Part shown: positions 54,840 through 64,000 of the stretch, one piece after another | Layout of the letters: each line of letters begins with the position of its first letter | How positions within the stretch are numbered: position 1 is the first letter of the stretch | DNA from: Amoebidium appalachense | Lineage: Eukaryota; Ichthyosporea | NCBI GenBank assembly: GCA_963693365.1 | Contig: CAVNZM010000017.1 | Span: 3,720,001-3,784,000 of the forward strand | Direction of reading: 5' to 3' | DNA: 64,000 bases | The notes under the pieces: model-generated | What the model was told of the DNA's origin: nothing | Databases searched by the model: none | The model's input: only the letters and a program-made list of their open reading frames with translations | Made by a program: the position numbers and the translations under genes

Positions 54840-55669
54840 GTGGTGGTGGGGGGAGGGGGGGGGGGGGAAGGGGGAGGGGGCTCTAAGAAAGCACCCACCA
54901 TGAAGAACTCTCCAATGGACATGTAGCCTCACCAATTCATGTTGTGGAATCCAAGACACAACTGCAGTGGATGGTGGGGAGTGGGGGTGGGGGAGTTAGT
55001 GTGTGGGTTAGAGTCAGCAGGCAGTACACAAGCATGGGGTGAAGATAAGTGGCTGGGGTACATTGTGAGCCTAGAGTGGTTGTGTGTACAGCGCTGGACC
55101 ACACGATCAGGGGCTGGGACCTCAGCAAGGGTCAGGCGTTTGTGCGCATCAACCACGCAGACCAGGTATGACCACACAGCCCCGGTGGGGTGGGGTGCCG
55201 TGCAAGACTTCGAAACGTTGGGTGGTGGGCTGTTCGGTTTGGGCTGGCAATGATCGCAGAACTTGTCAACACTGCATTTGTGAATAGTGTAATTCTGGGA
55301 TTGGTGATTGGGGGCAATGGGCCGGGGTTCTTTGCACGTGTGCATGTAATGTGGGTGCAAGCACACGGGAGTAGGATGCCATCTGAAGAGGCAAATAGTT
55401 CCTCACACTGCATGGTAGCGTTGAACCAACATCCGGAACTACCATTGTAAGCCCCAACCGAGGCTGATGCGATTAAGGATTTCACATGGCCCTGATGTGG
55501 CCGTTAATATTCACGAACCTATTAAGTGATCGAGAATGAGGTTGCTTTAGCTTTGTCTTTGGCCTTAATTGTTTCTTTGTTATTATTTATTTCTTCATTA
55601 TTAATTGATTGATTGATGACTTATAAAAAAAAATTCTCTTTTTTTTTTTTGTTGTTGTTGTTGTTGTTG

Positions 55670-55715
<46 letters not shown>

Positions 55716-55853
55716 AATCCCCGTGGCCTAGCTGACAGGACATCTGATGGCAGGTGCACTCTCTAGACATCTCGTATGACGGGCAGCAACTGGCTACGCT
55801 GGGCCATGACGGTTATATCCGCCTGTATGACGCTCGCACAGGTGCACTGGCAA

Positions 55854-55906
<53 letters not shown>

Positions 55907-57186
55907 TGCGTGCGTCCGTGCGTCCGTGCGTCCGTGTGTGTGTGTGTGCATGCGTGCACAGGCACAAGCAACTGCATGCCCGTGTGCTGTGCAAGTTCTT
56001 TTGAGCACGTGTTTGCGCCTGGGGGCACACACACGTGATACGCGTCAGACTTAAGGACCTATGAATGCGCACGCTAAGAAAACGTGCACCCAAACACGCA
56101 TAAGCCACAGCATGGCTGTTCCATACCTACAGTCACACAACAGCACTCGTGGCCCATTATGCAGGGCGCCAATATCACCGTTTCCCTTCTTTCTTTCCCC
56201 CCACCCGCTTTTTTTAATAAAAAAAACTAAACATAAAGACGAAGCAGCTAGTACTGACACCACGTATGCAGGAGGTAGACGGGCAGGGTGGGTCAAGAGG
56301 TGGACGGGTCAGGTTCCTGGGGGGCACAGGCCGTCTGGTGGCTACGGGGTTCTCTGGGTGGGTGTTGATTGTTGTGCATGGTGTATGTGCTGTTATGCAT
56401 CTCTGGTTCTTTGTTGTGAGCCTTCGTGACGTGAAATTTTTTATTTTTTGGGGGGGGGGAGGGGGGGTGGGGGGGGGGGGGGGGGGTTGGATACTTATTG
56501 ATGCCTGTGAACAAGTGACTGTTGTGTCCTGTCCATAGGTCTGCATAGAGTTGAATCGGTCTTGTGTGTGCCTGTTGATGTATTGCATGTGGATGTGAAG
56601 TCTGTGCACACATGTGCGCATGCATAGGCGCTTGCATGTTAGATCTGGAGTGTGGGGGGTATGGGTGCTTGGTGGCGCATGTGCATGCACATCTGGTAAG
56701 GACGGAAGAGCCCGGAGGGGGCGGGGGAGAAGGGGGGGGGGGGGGGGGGGGGGGGGGGGAGGGGGGGGGAGGGGGGGAAGAGTAAAGGAGGGATTGAGGG
56801 GGGAGGGTGGGAGGGGGGAGGGGCATTGGGCGGATGGTGGCAGTTTTTTCCTGTAAGTAGCTGTGCCATGCACATGCTGACACACTGTGTGTGCAAGCAG
56901 CAGTCTGCGGGACATGCGCATCTACCAGACACCCAGCATGGCCCTGCTGGCCCAACATGTGCTGGACTCGGCCCCGGCACCCCTCGACCCCACATATGAC
57001 GATGCAAATGGTGTGCTGTTCCTGGCCGGCAGGGTACGTGTGTTTGCTGGGGAGAGGGGTGGGGGGGGAGGGTTGTTGGGTGGGTGGGGGGGTATGTGTG
57101 TGTGTCTGTGTGTGTTTGTGTATGCGTGTGCGTGTGTGGTGAGGTAGGCAAGAGGGGGAAGGGGGGGCCCTCTGCCATGTGTGTGT

Positions 57187-57219
<33 letters not shown>

Positions 57220-58655
57220 AAGAGTTGTGTGTGTGTGTGTGTGGGAGAGAAGGGGTCGAGGGAAGGAGTGAGAGGCAGGGAAGTAAAAGTCGAGTTATGG
57301 AGTTGTCGTGTATATCATGGGGCAGGATGGCACGGAACCTGGCAACAGGGAAGGTGCCAGGGGGTGTGGGAAGCAAGGCAGTCATAATATTGCCAAGGGT
57401 GATGCACTAATGCCCGCCCCGCCCTCCCCCCTCCCCCTCCCCCCCCCCCCCCCCCACAAACCCCAACCAAAAAGGGGCAAAAAAAAGGGGGGGAGGGATG
57501 AAGAGGAAGAAAAAGAAAAAATGAACACTGGTTGGTGGGTGTGCTATGCTGATGCTGAGTGGCTTGTGCAGGGGGAAGGCCTAGTGCACATGTTTGAACT
57601 GTGTGACGACCAGCCGTGGTTCTACCCCTTAGCCCCGTATGCAGCAAGCAGCCCCCAGCTGGCCCTGTGTTTCCTCACCAAGCGGGACTGTGACGTGCGG
57701 TGGGTGCACCTGCCCTTGCATGCCTGTCCTGTGTCAATTGTTCGGCATCAGATGCCCGTCCCCCCGCCCTCCCCCCCCCCCCCCCCCTCCCCCCCCCCCC
57801 CCCTCTCCCAGTAGCCCCCTTCCCCTGGCCCTTGCAAATGTGTTGTTCGTATCCTGTATTGCATTCCGAACCACCACCTCCCTGGCCACCCCTTCCCCCA
57901 TTCTCCCCTTTTTCCTTGGTTTCCTGTTTCCCCCTTTTTCTACTGCATCTTGGAGTGATGATTGCAAAACCCAAGGAACACAGTTGCAAACACTTGCAAG
58001 CACACACAGCAGGCCCGTTTATGAGTGATTGCTGATGGGGTAATGATGCAGCAATGTGGAGTTTATGCGGGCGCTGAAGCTGACACAGACACACATCGAG
58101 GTGCTGGGCTTCCACGTGCCCAGATCAAAGGTGGGTCACATTCAAACCCCATTCCCCTTTGTTTTTGCCGCTAACTGCAGTAGAACAGTATGCTTAAAGA
58201 TCATGCATGTCTGAAAGCAAAGTTTCTGTGTGAGCGGGTGGAGAGTAGAGGCAAGGGTGTGTGTTTGGTAGCTCAGTCTGTTTCTGTTACCTACTGGACA
58301 TACTTTGGGTGTATAAATGCCCACAAGTGATTGTGAGGATCTGCTGTTACCCACCAGATGTGCGCTAAGGATATGCATTTATCTATGTAGACCACCACCC
58401 ATGTTTGCCCCATTTCCCCTCCCTCCCTCCCAACCCCTAGGGGAATAGGTCGAAACTCGGGTACTGTGGATGACGTGGGCCCCCCCTGAGGATGGGCTCT
58501 GCTTATTATGCATACTCTTTATGTATGGCTTGCATTCTGCATCGTGTTATCCGTTTGTTCTTGTGTACTTCGTACTTTTTGACGCATTCAAAACCCCCCT
58601 CCCCCCCCCCCCCTGCCCCCCTCCCTCCCCCCCCCCCCCCCCCCCCCTCCCCCCC

Positions 58656-58695
<40 letters not shown>

Positions 58696-58888
58696 ACCAC
58701 CACCACCACCACACACGCACACACTTACCACCACCTGCACACAGAGGGAACACTTCCAAGACGACCTGTTCCCACCCACCCCTCTGCTGTGGGAGCCCAC
58801 CCTCACAGGCACTGAATGGCTACAGGGCAAGAATGCCCTCCCACGTACCGTGTCATTGTGCCCCAAAGGCATGCAGCCGGGTACGTCC

Positions 58889-58943
<55 letters not shown>

Positions 58944-59383
58944 CGGTGTGGGTGGGTGTGTGGGGTGTGTGTGTGGGGGGGGGGGGGGGGGGGGGGGGGG
59001 GTTGATTGGGTGGGTGGGTGTCCGTGTCGTCCTCCACGTGTGTGTAACATTAAGCAGACACGGGAGCAGAGCGCACGGTGGGATGCGTGGTAATATAGTG
59101 AAAAATGCATGACGAACAAACTAAGAAGAGAAGCGGGTTTGAATGCTGCACCTACCATGTTTACTGTGCACATTGGTCTCTTTGTCTTACTAAGGCGTCA
59201 AGTCAGTTTATGTGGAGAACGTTTGAAGTGGGGCTGTTCCCACTCCAACACACACACATAGCTGTAATGAGCATTGTTGTGCACAGTAGATCCGCATCCT
59301 AAACCACAACACACACTTGCATGAGAATGTGCCTGTGAGGCTCTTACGGACCTCTTCAGGACTTCACTCCCTATAGTAGGAGG

Positions 59384-59465
<82 letters not shown>

Positions 59466-60693
59466 CGCGCACGCGTACGTGTGTGTGTGTGTGTGGAAGG
59501 AAGAGCATTGTGTGAGATGTTGAATATTTCTTTTCATGCAGCGAGCAGTGTTGCAGTCGAGCAACCGCAGGGACGTACCATTAGCCACACAGAGGAGGTG
59601 CGCCAGCAGATGTCCGTGCAGGAGGCTAAGGATGCGGTAAGCAACAAGCACATAACACACACACACACAAGGCTTAGCACACTCACCCAGGCATAAAATC
59701 GCGCGTACACACACCCATACACACACGTGCGCGCACACACACAAGCACACACGCTCGCGCGCTCACACACATATGCATACATTCACACACAGACAGACGC
59801 ACACACATGCACACACACACATGATCACGTACACGTGGGAGTGCATGTACACGTGTGTGTGGGTGTGCAAGCACGTGCTGACTGTGCACTGCAGCTGATG
59901 AGCCGCATGCTGGAGGCAGCACAGGAGCAGGCGGGGGTGCGCTTGGAGCAGGACGACATGGAGGGGGTGGACGAGGATGAATGGGTACGTGCATGCATCC
60001 ACACGTACACACGTGCATGAGCAGTGCTTGCTCTGTGTGCACATGTATACCCACGCATGCACAGTGCTTGCTGCATGTGCACACGTACACACACGCATGC
60101 ACAGTGCTTGTGTGTGCACACGTACATTCATGCATGCACAGTGCGTGCTGCATGTGCACTTATACCAATGTATGCACAGTTGCACTTATACCAATGTATG
60201 CACAGTGCGAGCTGCATGTGCACTTATACCAATGTATGCACAGTGCGTGCTGCATGTGCACTTATACCAATGTATGCACAGTGCTTGCTCTGTGTGCACG
60301 TGCACACATTTATGCACAGTGCTTGCTGCTTGGCACACACATGCATACTTATGTGTACCAATATGGGGAGGCCGGGGGGGGGGGGTTTTGAATGCGTCAA
60401 AAAGTACGAAGTACACAAGAACAAACGGATAACACGATGCAGAATGCAAGCCATACATAAAGAGTATGCATAATAAGCAGAGCCCATCCTCAGGGGGGGC
60501 CCACGTCATCCACAGTACCCGAGTTTCGACCTATTCCCCTCGTTAACGAAACCCAACTCAGATACTGTTTCACTTGAACATGAGTAGGTCACCCGTCTTG
60601 ATCAGAGACGAGCAGGGTTGCTTATGCAGGCAAGGGCAGTGGGAAAGGCCGGGGGTTAAAGTTGCAGCAGTAAGCAGAAGCAAGAAAAATATG

Positions 60694-60727
<34 letters not shown>

Positions 60728-60974
60728 GGGGGGGGGGCAAGGAGATCTATACGAGTACCAGCTGCTTTGGTTTTTTTACCGTTTTCTTTAGTGTCGGCAT
60801 GTTCCGATGCTGGTGCCTTTGGGCTTCTCCCGGCCCCCCAGGGGTTCTGCTATAGCAAACGAACACATGCGGCCTCCAGTTGCTGGTAAATTAAGCACAC
60901 ACAATGAACACCAATGTTCTAGTAGCCTGCAAAGTTGCACTGACGCCAACCCACCAACCATGCAGGATGACTAG
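44333..60974 (+). CDS. CORO7: Coronin-7 (tandem coronin, POD-1/CRN7), 27 exons, complete
   Basis: Tandem beta-propeller coronin acting at Golgi exit and the actin cortex. Exons: 44333-44395, 44619-44715, 44959-45110, 46364-46483, 46763-46858, 47315-47410, 47816-47902, 48440-48577, 49001-49210, 50378-50463, 50871-51019, 51382-51458, 51963-52094, 52652-52750, 53428-53524, 53916-54002, 54542-54607, 55092-55165, 55754-55855, 56272-56357, 56901-57033, 57572-57699, 58052-58130, 58745-58880, 59542-59636, 59895-59984, 60966-60974; 927 residues against 925 in human. Start MAKRFQVSKFKNTSP is the coronin N-signature; the second unit reopens at VRSSKFRHIEGRV. WD strands include SDLAFSPFSDGLLATGSDD, VRVWNIGG, GHTMKTNLVKFHPLASNIL and IRGWDLSKG. 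A Pro-rich linker (exons 10-12) joins the propellers. Conserved FQDDLFPPTPLLWEPTLT precedes the acidic tail EGVDEDEWDD. The last coding exon encodes only Asp-Asp-stop. Confidence 0.96.
45376..45428. repeat. C/A homopolymers in coronin intron 3
   Basis: Poly-C then poly-A; another G tract follows at 45530-45562. Intron 3 (45111-46363) otherwise holds G, C and T tracts (45689-45708, 45914-45950, 46177-46202) and no exon-like sequence. Confidence 0.85.
46625..46690 (-). repeat. Possible partial copy of the dispersed intronic element (coronin intron 4)
   Basis: GCTGAAACTCGGGAAGTG then GTGGATAAC and CTCTGAGGTTG follow the order of copy B (TCGAAACTCGGGTACTGTGG, GGATGACG, CTGAGGATGG). It lies next to a C tract as the clear copies do. 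Confidence 0.35.
49261..49360. repeat. G-homopolymer block in coronin intron 9
   Basis: About 95 of 100 bases are G on the sense strand, starting 50 bases after the donor at 49211. The remaining intron (49480-50260) is by contrast AT-rich unique sequence with a TGACGTAA site (49684) and two GATTGGTT motifs (49650 and 49711). Confidence 0.85.
53243..53427. repeat. C-homopolymer and (CA)n running into coronin exon 15 acceptor
   Basis: About 53 C, then CA, CTCA and CGCA repeats continuing to CACACAG, which is the splice acceptor at 53426-53427. Confidence 0.9.
54090..54425. repeat. Degenerate ~60-bp repeats in coronin intron 16
   Basis: Five or six diverged units share CCTCTGGGCCTATTCTGCAC followed by GTGCTGATGTG and a CA array. 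Unit length varies with the CA content. Confidence 0.75.
54741..54837. repeat. (GT)n microsatellite in coronin intron 17
   Basis: Uninterrupted GT array of about 90 bases followed by G-rich sequence. Confidence 0.95.
55670..55713. repeat. G-homopolymer in coronin intron 18
   Basis: More than 40 consecutive G, preceded by T and GTT repeats and ending about 40 bases before the exon 19 acceptor. Confidence 0.9.
58440..58601 (-). repeat. Dispersed intronic element, copy B (coronin intron 23, inverted)
   Basis: Near-perfect reverse complement of 60381-60545, including GATGGGCTCTGCTTATTATG and GTACTTCGTACTTTTTGACG, flanked on its right by a C tract. The two copies lie in introns 23 and 26 of the same gene in opposite orientation. 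Confidence 0.9.
58904..59000. repeat. G-homopolymers in coronin intron 24
   Basis: Two pure G tracts (about 58903-58942 and 58975-59000) separated by GT-rich sequence, beginning shortly after the donor at 58881. Confidence 0.9.
59388..59495. repeat. (GT)n then GCGC repeat in coronin intron 24
   Basis: GT array of about 70 bases followed by alternating GC and a second short GT run, some 45 bases before exon 25. Confidence 0.95.
60028..60335. repeat. ~38-bp minisatellite in coronin intron 26
   Basis: About seven diverged units built on GCACTTATACCAATGTATG plus CACAGTGCGTGCTGCATGT. Three central copies (about 60150-60290) are nearly identical. Confidence 0.85.
60381..60630 (+). repeat. Dispersed intronic element, copy C (coronin intron 26)
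   Basis: Follows a G tract; begins TTTTGAATGCGTCAAAAAG and continues through GCAGAGCCCATCCTCAGGG to GACGAGCAGGGTTGCTTATG. Its left 165 bases are the inverted partner of copy B, and its full length parallels copy A. Confidence 0.85.
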
Positions 60975-61594
60975 GCAGCCCAACAAACGATGCACTCCAT
61001 GGCAAAGGCCACATCCAGGCATAAACTTTGGCTGCTTATTTTTGGCTGCTTGAAGCATGCATGGTACAATATATAGTCACTCCCGTATGTGTGTGCTGCC
61101 ACTACACCCCTAGTTATGTACAGTGGTGATGTTTTGGGTGGTGGGTGTGGCTAGAACGACATTGTAATGTGCATGTTGGTGCATTCATGTCGTGAGAGGT
61201 GTTGTACATGTATTACGAGTACGGAAAGATTAGAGGTACCCAACTGTTACAGCATGCGCTGTGTGTTTGGTTCTGTGCTAGGCCTGCTTGGAGCAAGCCT
61301 GGCAACAGCAAATAAAACGGTATGCTGCTGTTCAACGAAACTAAATCAGGAAGATAATATGCTTACTAAGCCAACGTAATCTTTATATACATACATATAT
61401 GTATATATGACAAAGAGAGAGAGATGAATCGTTCAGACGCATTGCCCTAGTTTTATGCTTTCAGGATGGCCCACACCTACTAGCCAATGCTGGTTCTTGC
61501 ATCGAATATATGATCCCCCACATTTACAAATGTGTAACCTCGCGTATCACCCAGCCGCATCGTATTAACCCCACCTATGATTCCATCTGTGTAG
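60975..61594. other. Convergent spacer between coronin-7 and the GT49-like gene
   Basis: 620 bases holding the 3' ends of both genes. A short palindromic ATATATACATACATATATGT-like stretch lies near 61384-61408. No gene is seen. Confidence 0.65.
61311..61316 (+). terminator. Candidate polyadenylation signal of coronin-7
   Basis: AATAAA, 337 bases after the coronin stop codon in unique sequence. Confidence 0.45.
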
Positions 61595-63624
61595 TTAGGC
61601 CGTGGCAGCACTTGGGCCCGTGCCAGGCAGGCGCTTCAGCTCACCCCACAGAATATTCATCACAGCCTCAGCCTTACGCCGGTAGTAGCGGAACGCATAG
61701 TCCGCAACATCGGGGGTGGCCATGTGGTGCCGGTATCTGCAAATGGCAATGGGGTTGTAGGGTTAGGTCTGACTTTTGGTGGGTGGCGAGTAGAATGTGC
61801 TTCGTGCACACTACCATGGCAAAAAACAAAGTAAGAACGTGTTTTATACAATAGGGTGCAAAGAAGCACAGGTTACACTATGGTTGGTGCATGTAACTAA
61901 GACAAACCAAGAACTTGCTCACAGTGCATGCAGAGCTAGTGAAAACGAACCGTTGATATCGAGTGAACGCATGCAGCATGCCGAGGCAAGGGGAGGACTT
62001 CGAAGGAGGGGGGTAGGTTTACCTGTGGGGCAGGGAGTCCCAGAGGTCCAGCCAGCACTGAGTCACATAGTCAAAGTCAAATGCAGCCTGCTTGGTGCCG
62101 TTCTCCTTCTCTATCTTCTTGGGCTCAGTGTGTGGTATGTCCACTACAAACGCATGTGGCAGGCGCAGGAACTGGTAGCCGGCCATGGCCATCTCATAGA
62201 CCTAAGAGTGTGTTACAGAGCACATGTACATTACCACCACGGACAAAACCATTCGGAAGTTGCAAAGCACACGCAGTACAAGGTGTGTGTGTGTATGTGT
62301 GTGGACGGAGGGGTTGGGGTGGGGGGAGGGGGGGAGGGGATGGGATGAGAGGGGGGGGCAGTGCTGTGTGCACATGGAAAAGGCACCCTGGGTTATGCAT
62401 GGGCTGCATGTGCAACGGACAACACACACGCACACGGACACACGGACACACGGACACACCCACACACTCGCTCGCGCACACTTACACACACACACAGACA
62501 CACACACACACACACACACGTCACACACACGCACACACACACACACCTGCTGCGCGTAGTTGCCACCACGGTTTACAAAGTGCTCGTCAAAGAGGGGCAG
62601 GGGCACACGTGCAATGTAGTAGGGTTCGAATCTTGTGACGTAGGGGAGATAGTCCACCGTGTCGCTGGTCATCCACTGAACGTGGTTGGTGGGGCCGTAG
62701 GCTGGCGGGAAGTACGCATGCATGGGTTGGGCTGACCCGTCTAGAAGAGCTGTCACCAAGGACTCCTGCAGTGTGGTGTTAATATATGGGTGGGTAGGTG
62801 TGTTGGTGGGTGTGTGTGTTTGTGTGTGTATGGGTGGATGGTTGAGGTGTGCGCATGTGAATGGGTGGGGGGAGGGGGGGTGCATGTGTGGGTGTGTGTT
62901 TAAGGGTGTCTGTGTGGTGGGGTCACCGTGGTGCGTGCATAATTGTGGCCCGGTGTGTGGATGTGTGAGCGGGTGAATATTCGTCGTCAGTATCAGTGGC
63001 TTCATGTTGCACGGAGCGAACAGCATAAACAGTAACGAACAGGAGCTTGGCATTCAACAAAGTGCAGATGCGGACAAAAAAATAAACCGAACTGAAGAGA
63101 GTTCGTGCCTGAGACATATGAAAGGGGTGTAAAGAAAAGGAACACATGCCTTTGAGATGGTTGCTGTGCTGTTGTTCTCCTTGTAGAGCAGGGCAAGACG
63201 CTCAATAGGCATCTCCACTGCCGGAGGGATGTATGCACGCAGCCCAGGGCACTTGTCGGTACGGGTGCCTGCACGAATCACTGAGGTGGCTACTGACTCG
63301 GCCTCCATGGTCCACTGAATGCCATGGGGTTAGACGGGTTCGGGGTGGTGGGGTGTGTGGGTGTTGGAGGAGAGAAGGGGGAGGGGGTGGGGGGGAAGGG
63401 GGGGGGGGGGCGGGGACCAACACGGTGTGGTGTATGTGTGTGTGTGTGTGTGGGGAGGGGGGGGAAGGGAGGTGTGTGTTGTGTGTGTGTATGTGTGTGT
63501 ATGTGTGTGTAATTGCGTATGTGTGTGTGTGTTCGCACGTGCGTGTGTGTGTATATCCGTCTCTCACTATCTGTGAATACATGTCTCATTGTTTGTTTAT
63601 GCACATCGCATGTATACCTCTCTC

Positions 63625-63700
<76 letters not shown>

Positions 63701-64000
63701 GTGTGTGTATGTGTGTATGTGTGTGTGTGTGTGTGCTTGTGTTTGTATGCCTGCGTGCTGTAATTGTTGTTGCACGCCTGCACGTTCACACAAGCACACA
63801 AATGCAAACCCCTGCCACACGCACATGTCCCCACACTCACCTGCACATATTGGTCGTGGTTTGCATTAGGCACCACGTCCACATCCAACACCAGTGTCAG
63901 CCCCGACACCACGGTCTGCAGGGCCACATTCCTCAGCATGTTGATGGGGTAGAACGACGCGCTCTCATCTGCAGGGGCATCTACCCTCCACACCACGTGT
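61595..64000 (-). CDS. LARGE/B4GAT1-like glycosyltransferase, GT49 type (3' part, 5 exons, incomplete)
   Basis: Probable Golgi type II glycosyltransferase of the family that builds matriglycan-type or related glycans. Exons in sense order: 64000-63841 (enters from the right edge), 63314-63150, 62765-62547, 62201-62023, 61736-61595. Motifs: YPINMLRNVAL, then LTLVLDVDVVP with the DxD metal-binding motif; EPYYIARVPLPLFDEHFVNR and GGNYAQQVYEMAMAGYQFLRLPHAF correspond to the acceptor-side motifs of LARGE and B4GAT1 C-terminal domains; FVVDIPH is the conserved His segment. The tail (RKAEAVMNILWGELKRLPG) ends at TAA. The exon 63150-63314 donor is GCATGT, a GC-AG intron demanded by phase. The acceptor specificity and whether a second (GT8-like) domain lies beyond the edge cannot be told. 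Confidence 0.85.
62277..62546. repeat. GT/CA low-complexity intron of the GT49-like gene
   Basis: In the gene's sense the donor at 62546 opens a GT repeat, interrupted by CGTGTC and CGAGCGAG units, and continues into G-rich and GT sequence on the plus strand. Confidence 0.8.
63624..63735. repeat. (GT)n microsatellite in the GT49-like intron
   Basis: GT array of about 75 bases with a few TTGTGTGTATG units. It lies in the intron between exons 63841-64000 and 63150-63314, which also has G tracts at 63390-63415. Confidence 0.95.

Noticed and set aside
60560-60630. tRNA or small RNA gene in the dispersed element
   Set aside because: Conserved between copies but no cloverleaf or A/B boxes could be recognised.

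Overview
The window is nuclear DNA of a eukaryote: every recognisable gene except two is split by many GT-AG introns, and the products are typical eukaryotic trafficking, cytoskeletal and metabolic proteins. The combination of a tandem coronin-7, a BAR-type ArfGAP (ACAP class), Rab14, a RhoGAP with Ras-association domains and a LARGE/B4GAT1-like (GT49) glycosyltransferase fits a unicellular relative of animals (a holozoan, perhaps an ichthyosporean-like genome). That placement is inference from gene content only. Introns and spacers are very rich in (GT)n/(CA)n, (GA)n and long G or C homopolymers, and most long ORFs in the window are translations of these repeats.

Layout. 152-1181 (-): 5' part of a membrane-anchored, Cys-rich, beta-helix-like protein, running off the left edge. 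3667-12717 (+): methylenetetrahydrofolate reductase, 19 exons, complete. 14825-19309 (-): DDX3/Ded1 DEAD-box RNA helicase, 7 exons, complete. 21612-28279 (+): RA-domain RhoGAP, first exon not certain. 29112-39725 (-): ACAP-like ArfGAP, about 22 exons, with an extra C-terminal PH domain. 40437-41081 (+): Rab14, intronless. 42336-43502 (-): intronless protein with a FERM-C/PTB-like N-terminus and a long Ser/Pro-rich tail. 44333-60974 (+): coronin-7, 27 exons, predicted 927 residues. 61595-64000 (-): GT49-like glycosyltransferase, 3' part, running off the right edge.

I assembled the exon models by hand from protein similarity, splice consensus and reading-phase bookkeeping. For DDX3, ACAP and coronin-7 the summed coding lengths are exact multiples of three from ATG to stop; MTHFR also sums correctly if one intron uses a GC donor. 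The nine genes alternate strictly in strand (-+-+-+-+-), so every spacer is either divergent (shared promoter region) or convergent.

Functionally there is no operon-like pathway. Rab14, the ACAP-like ArfGAP, the RhoGAP and coronin-7 all belong to membrane-traffic/actin control, but nothing in the sequence shows co-regulation beyond shared divergent spacers. The most unusual signals are the ArfGAP with a second PH domain, the lone FERM-C-like protein, GC-AG introns, copies of exon edges and splice sites inside adjacent introns, and a dispersed intronic repeat family that includes an inverted pair within the coronin gene.
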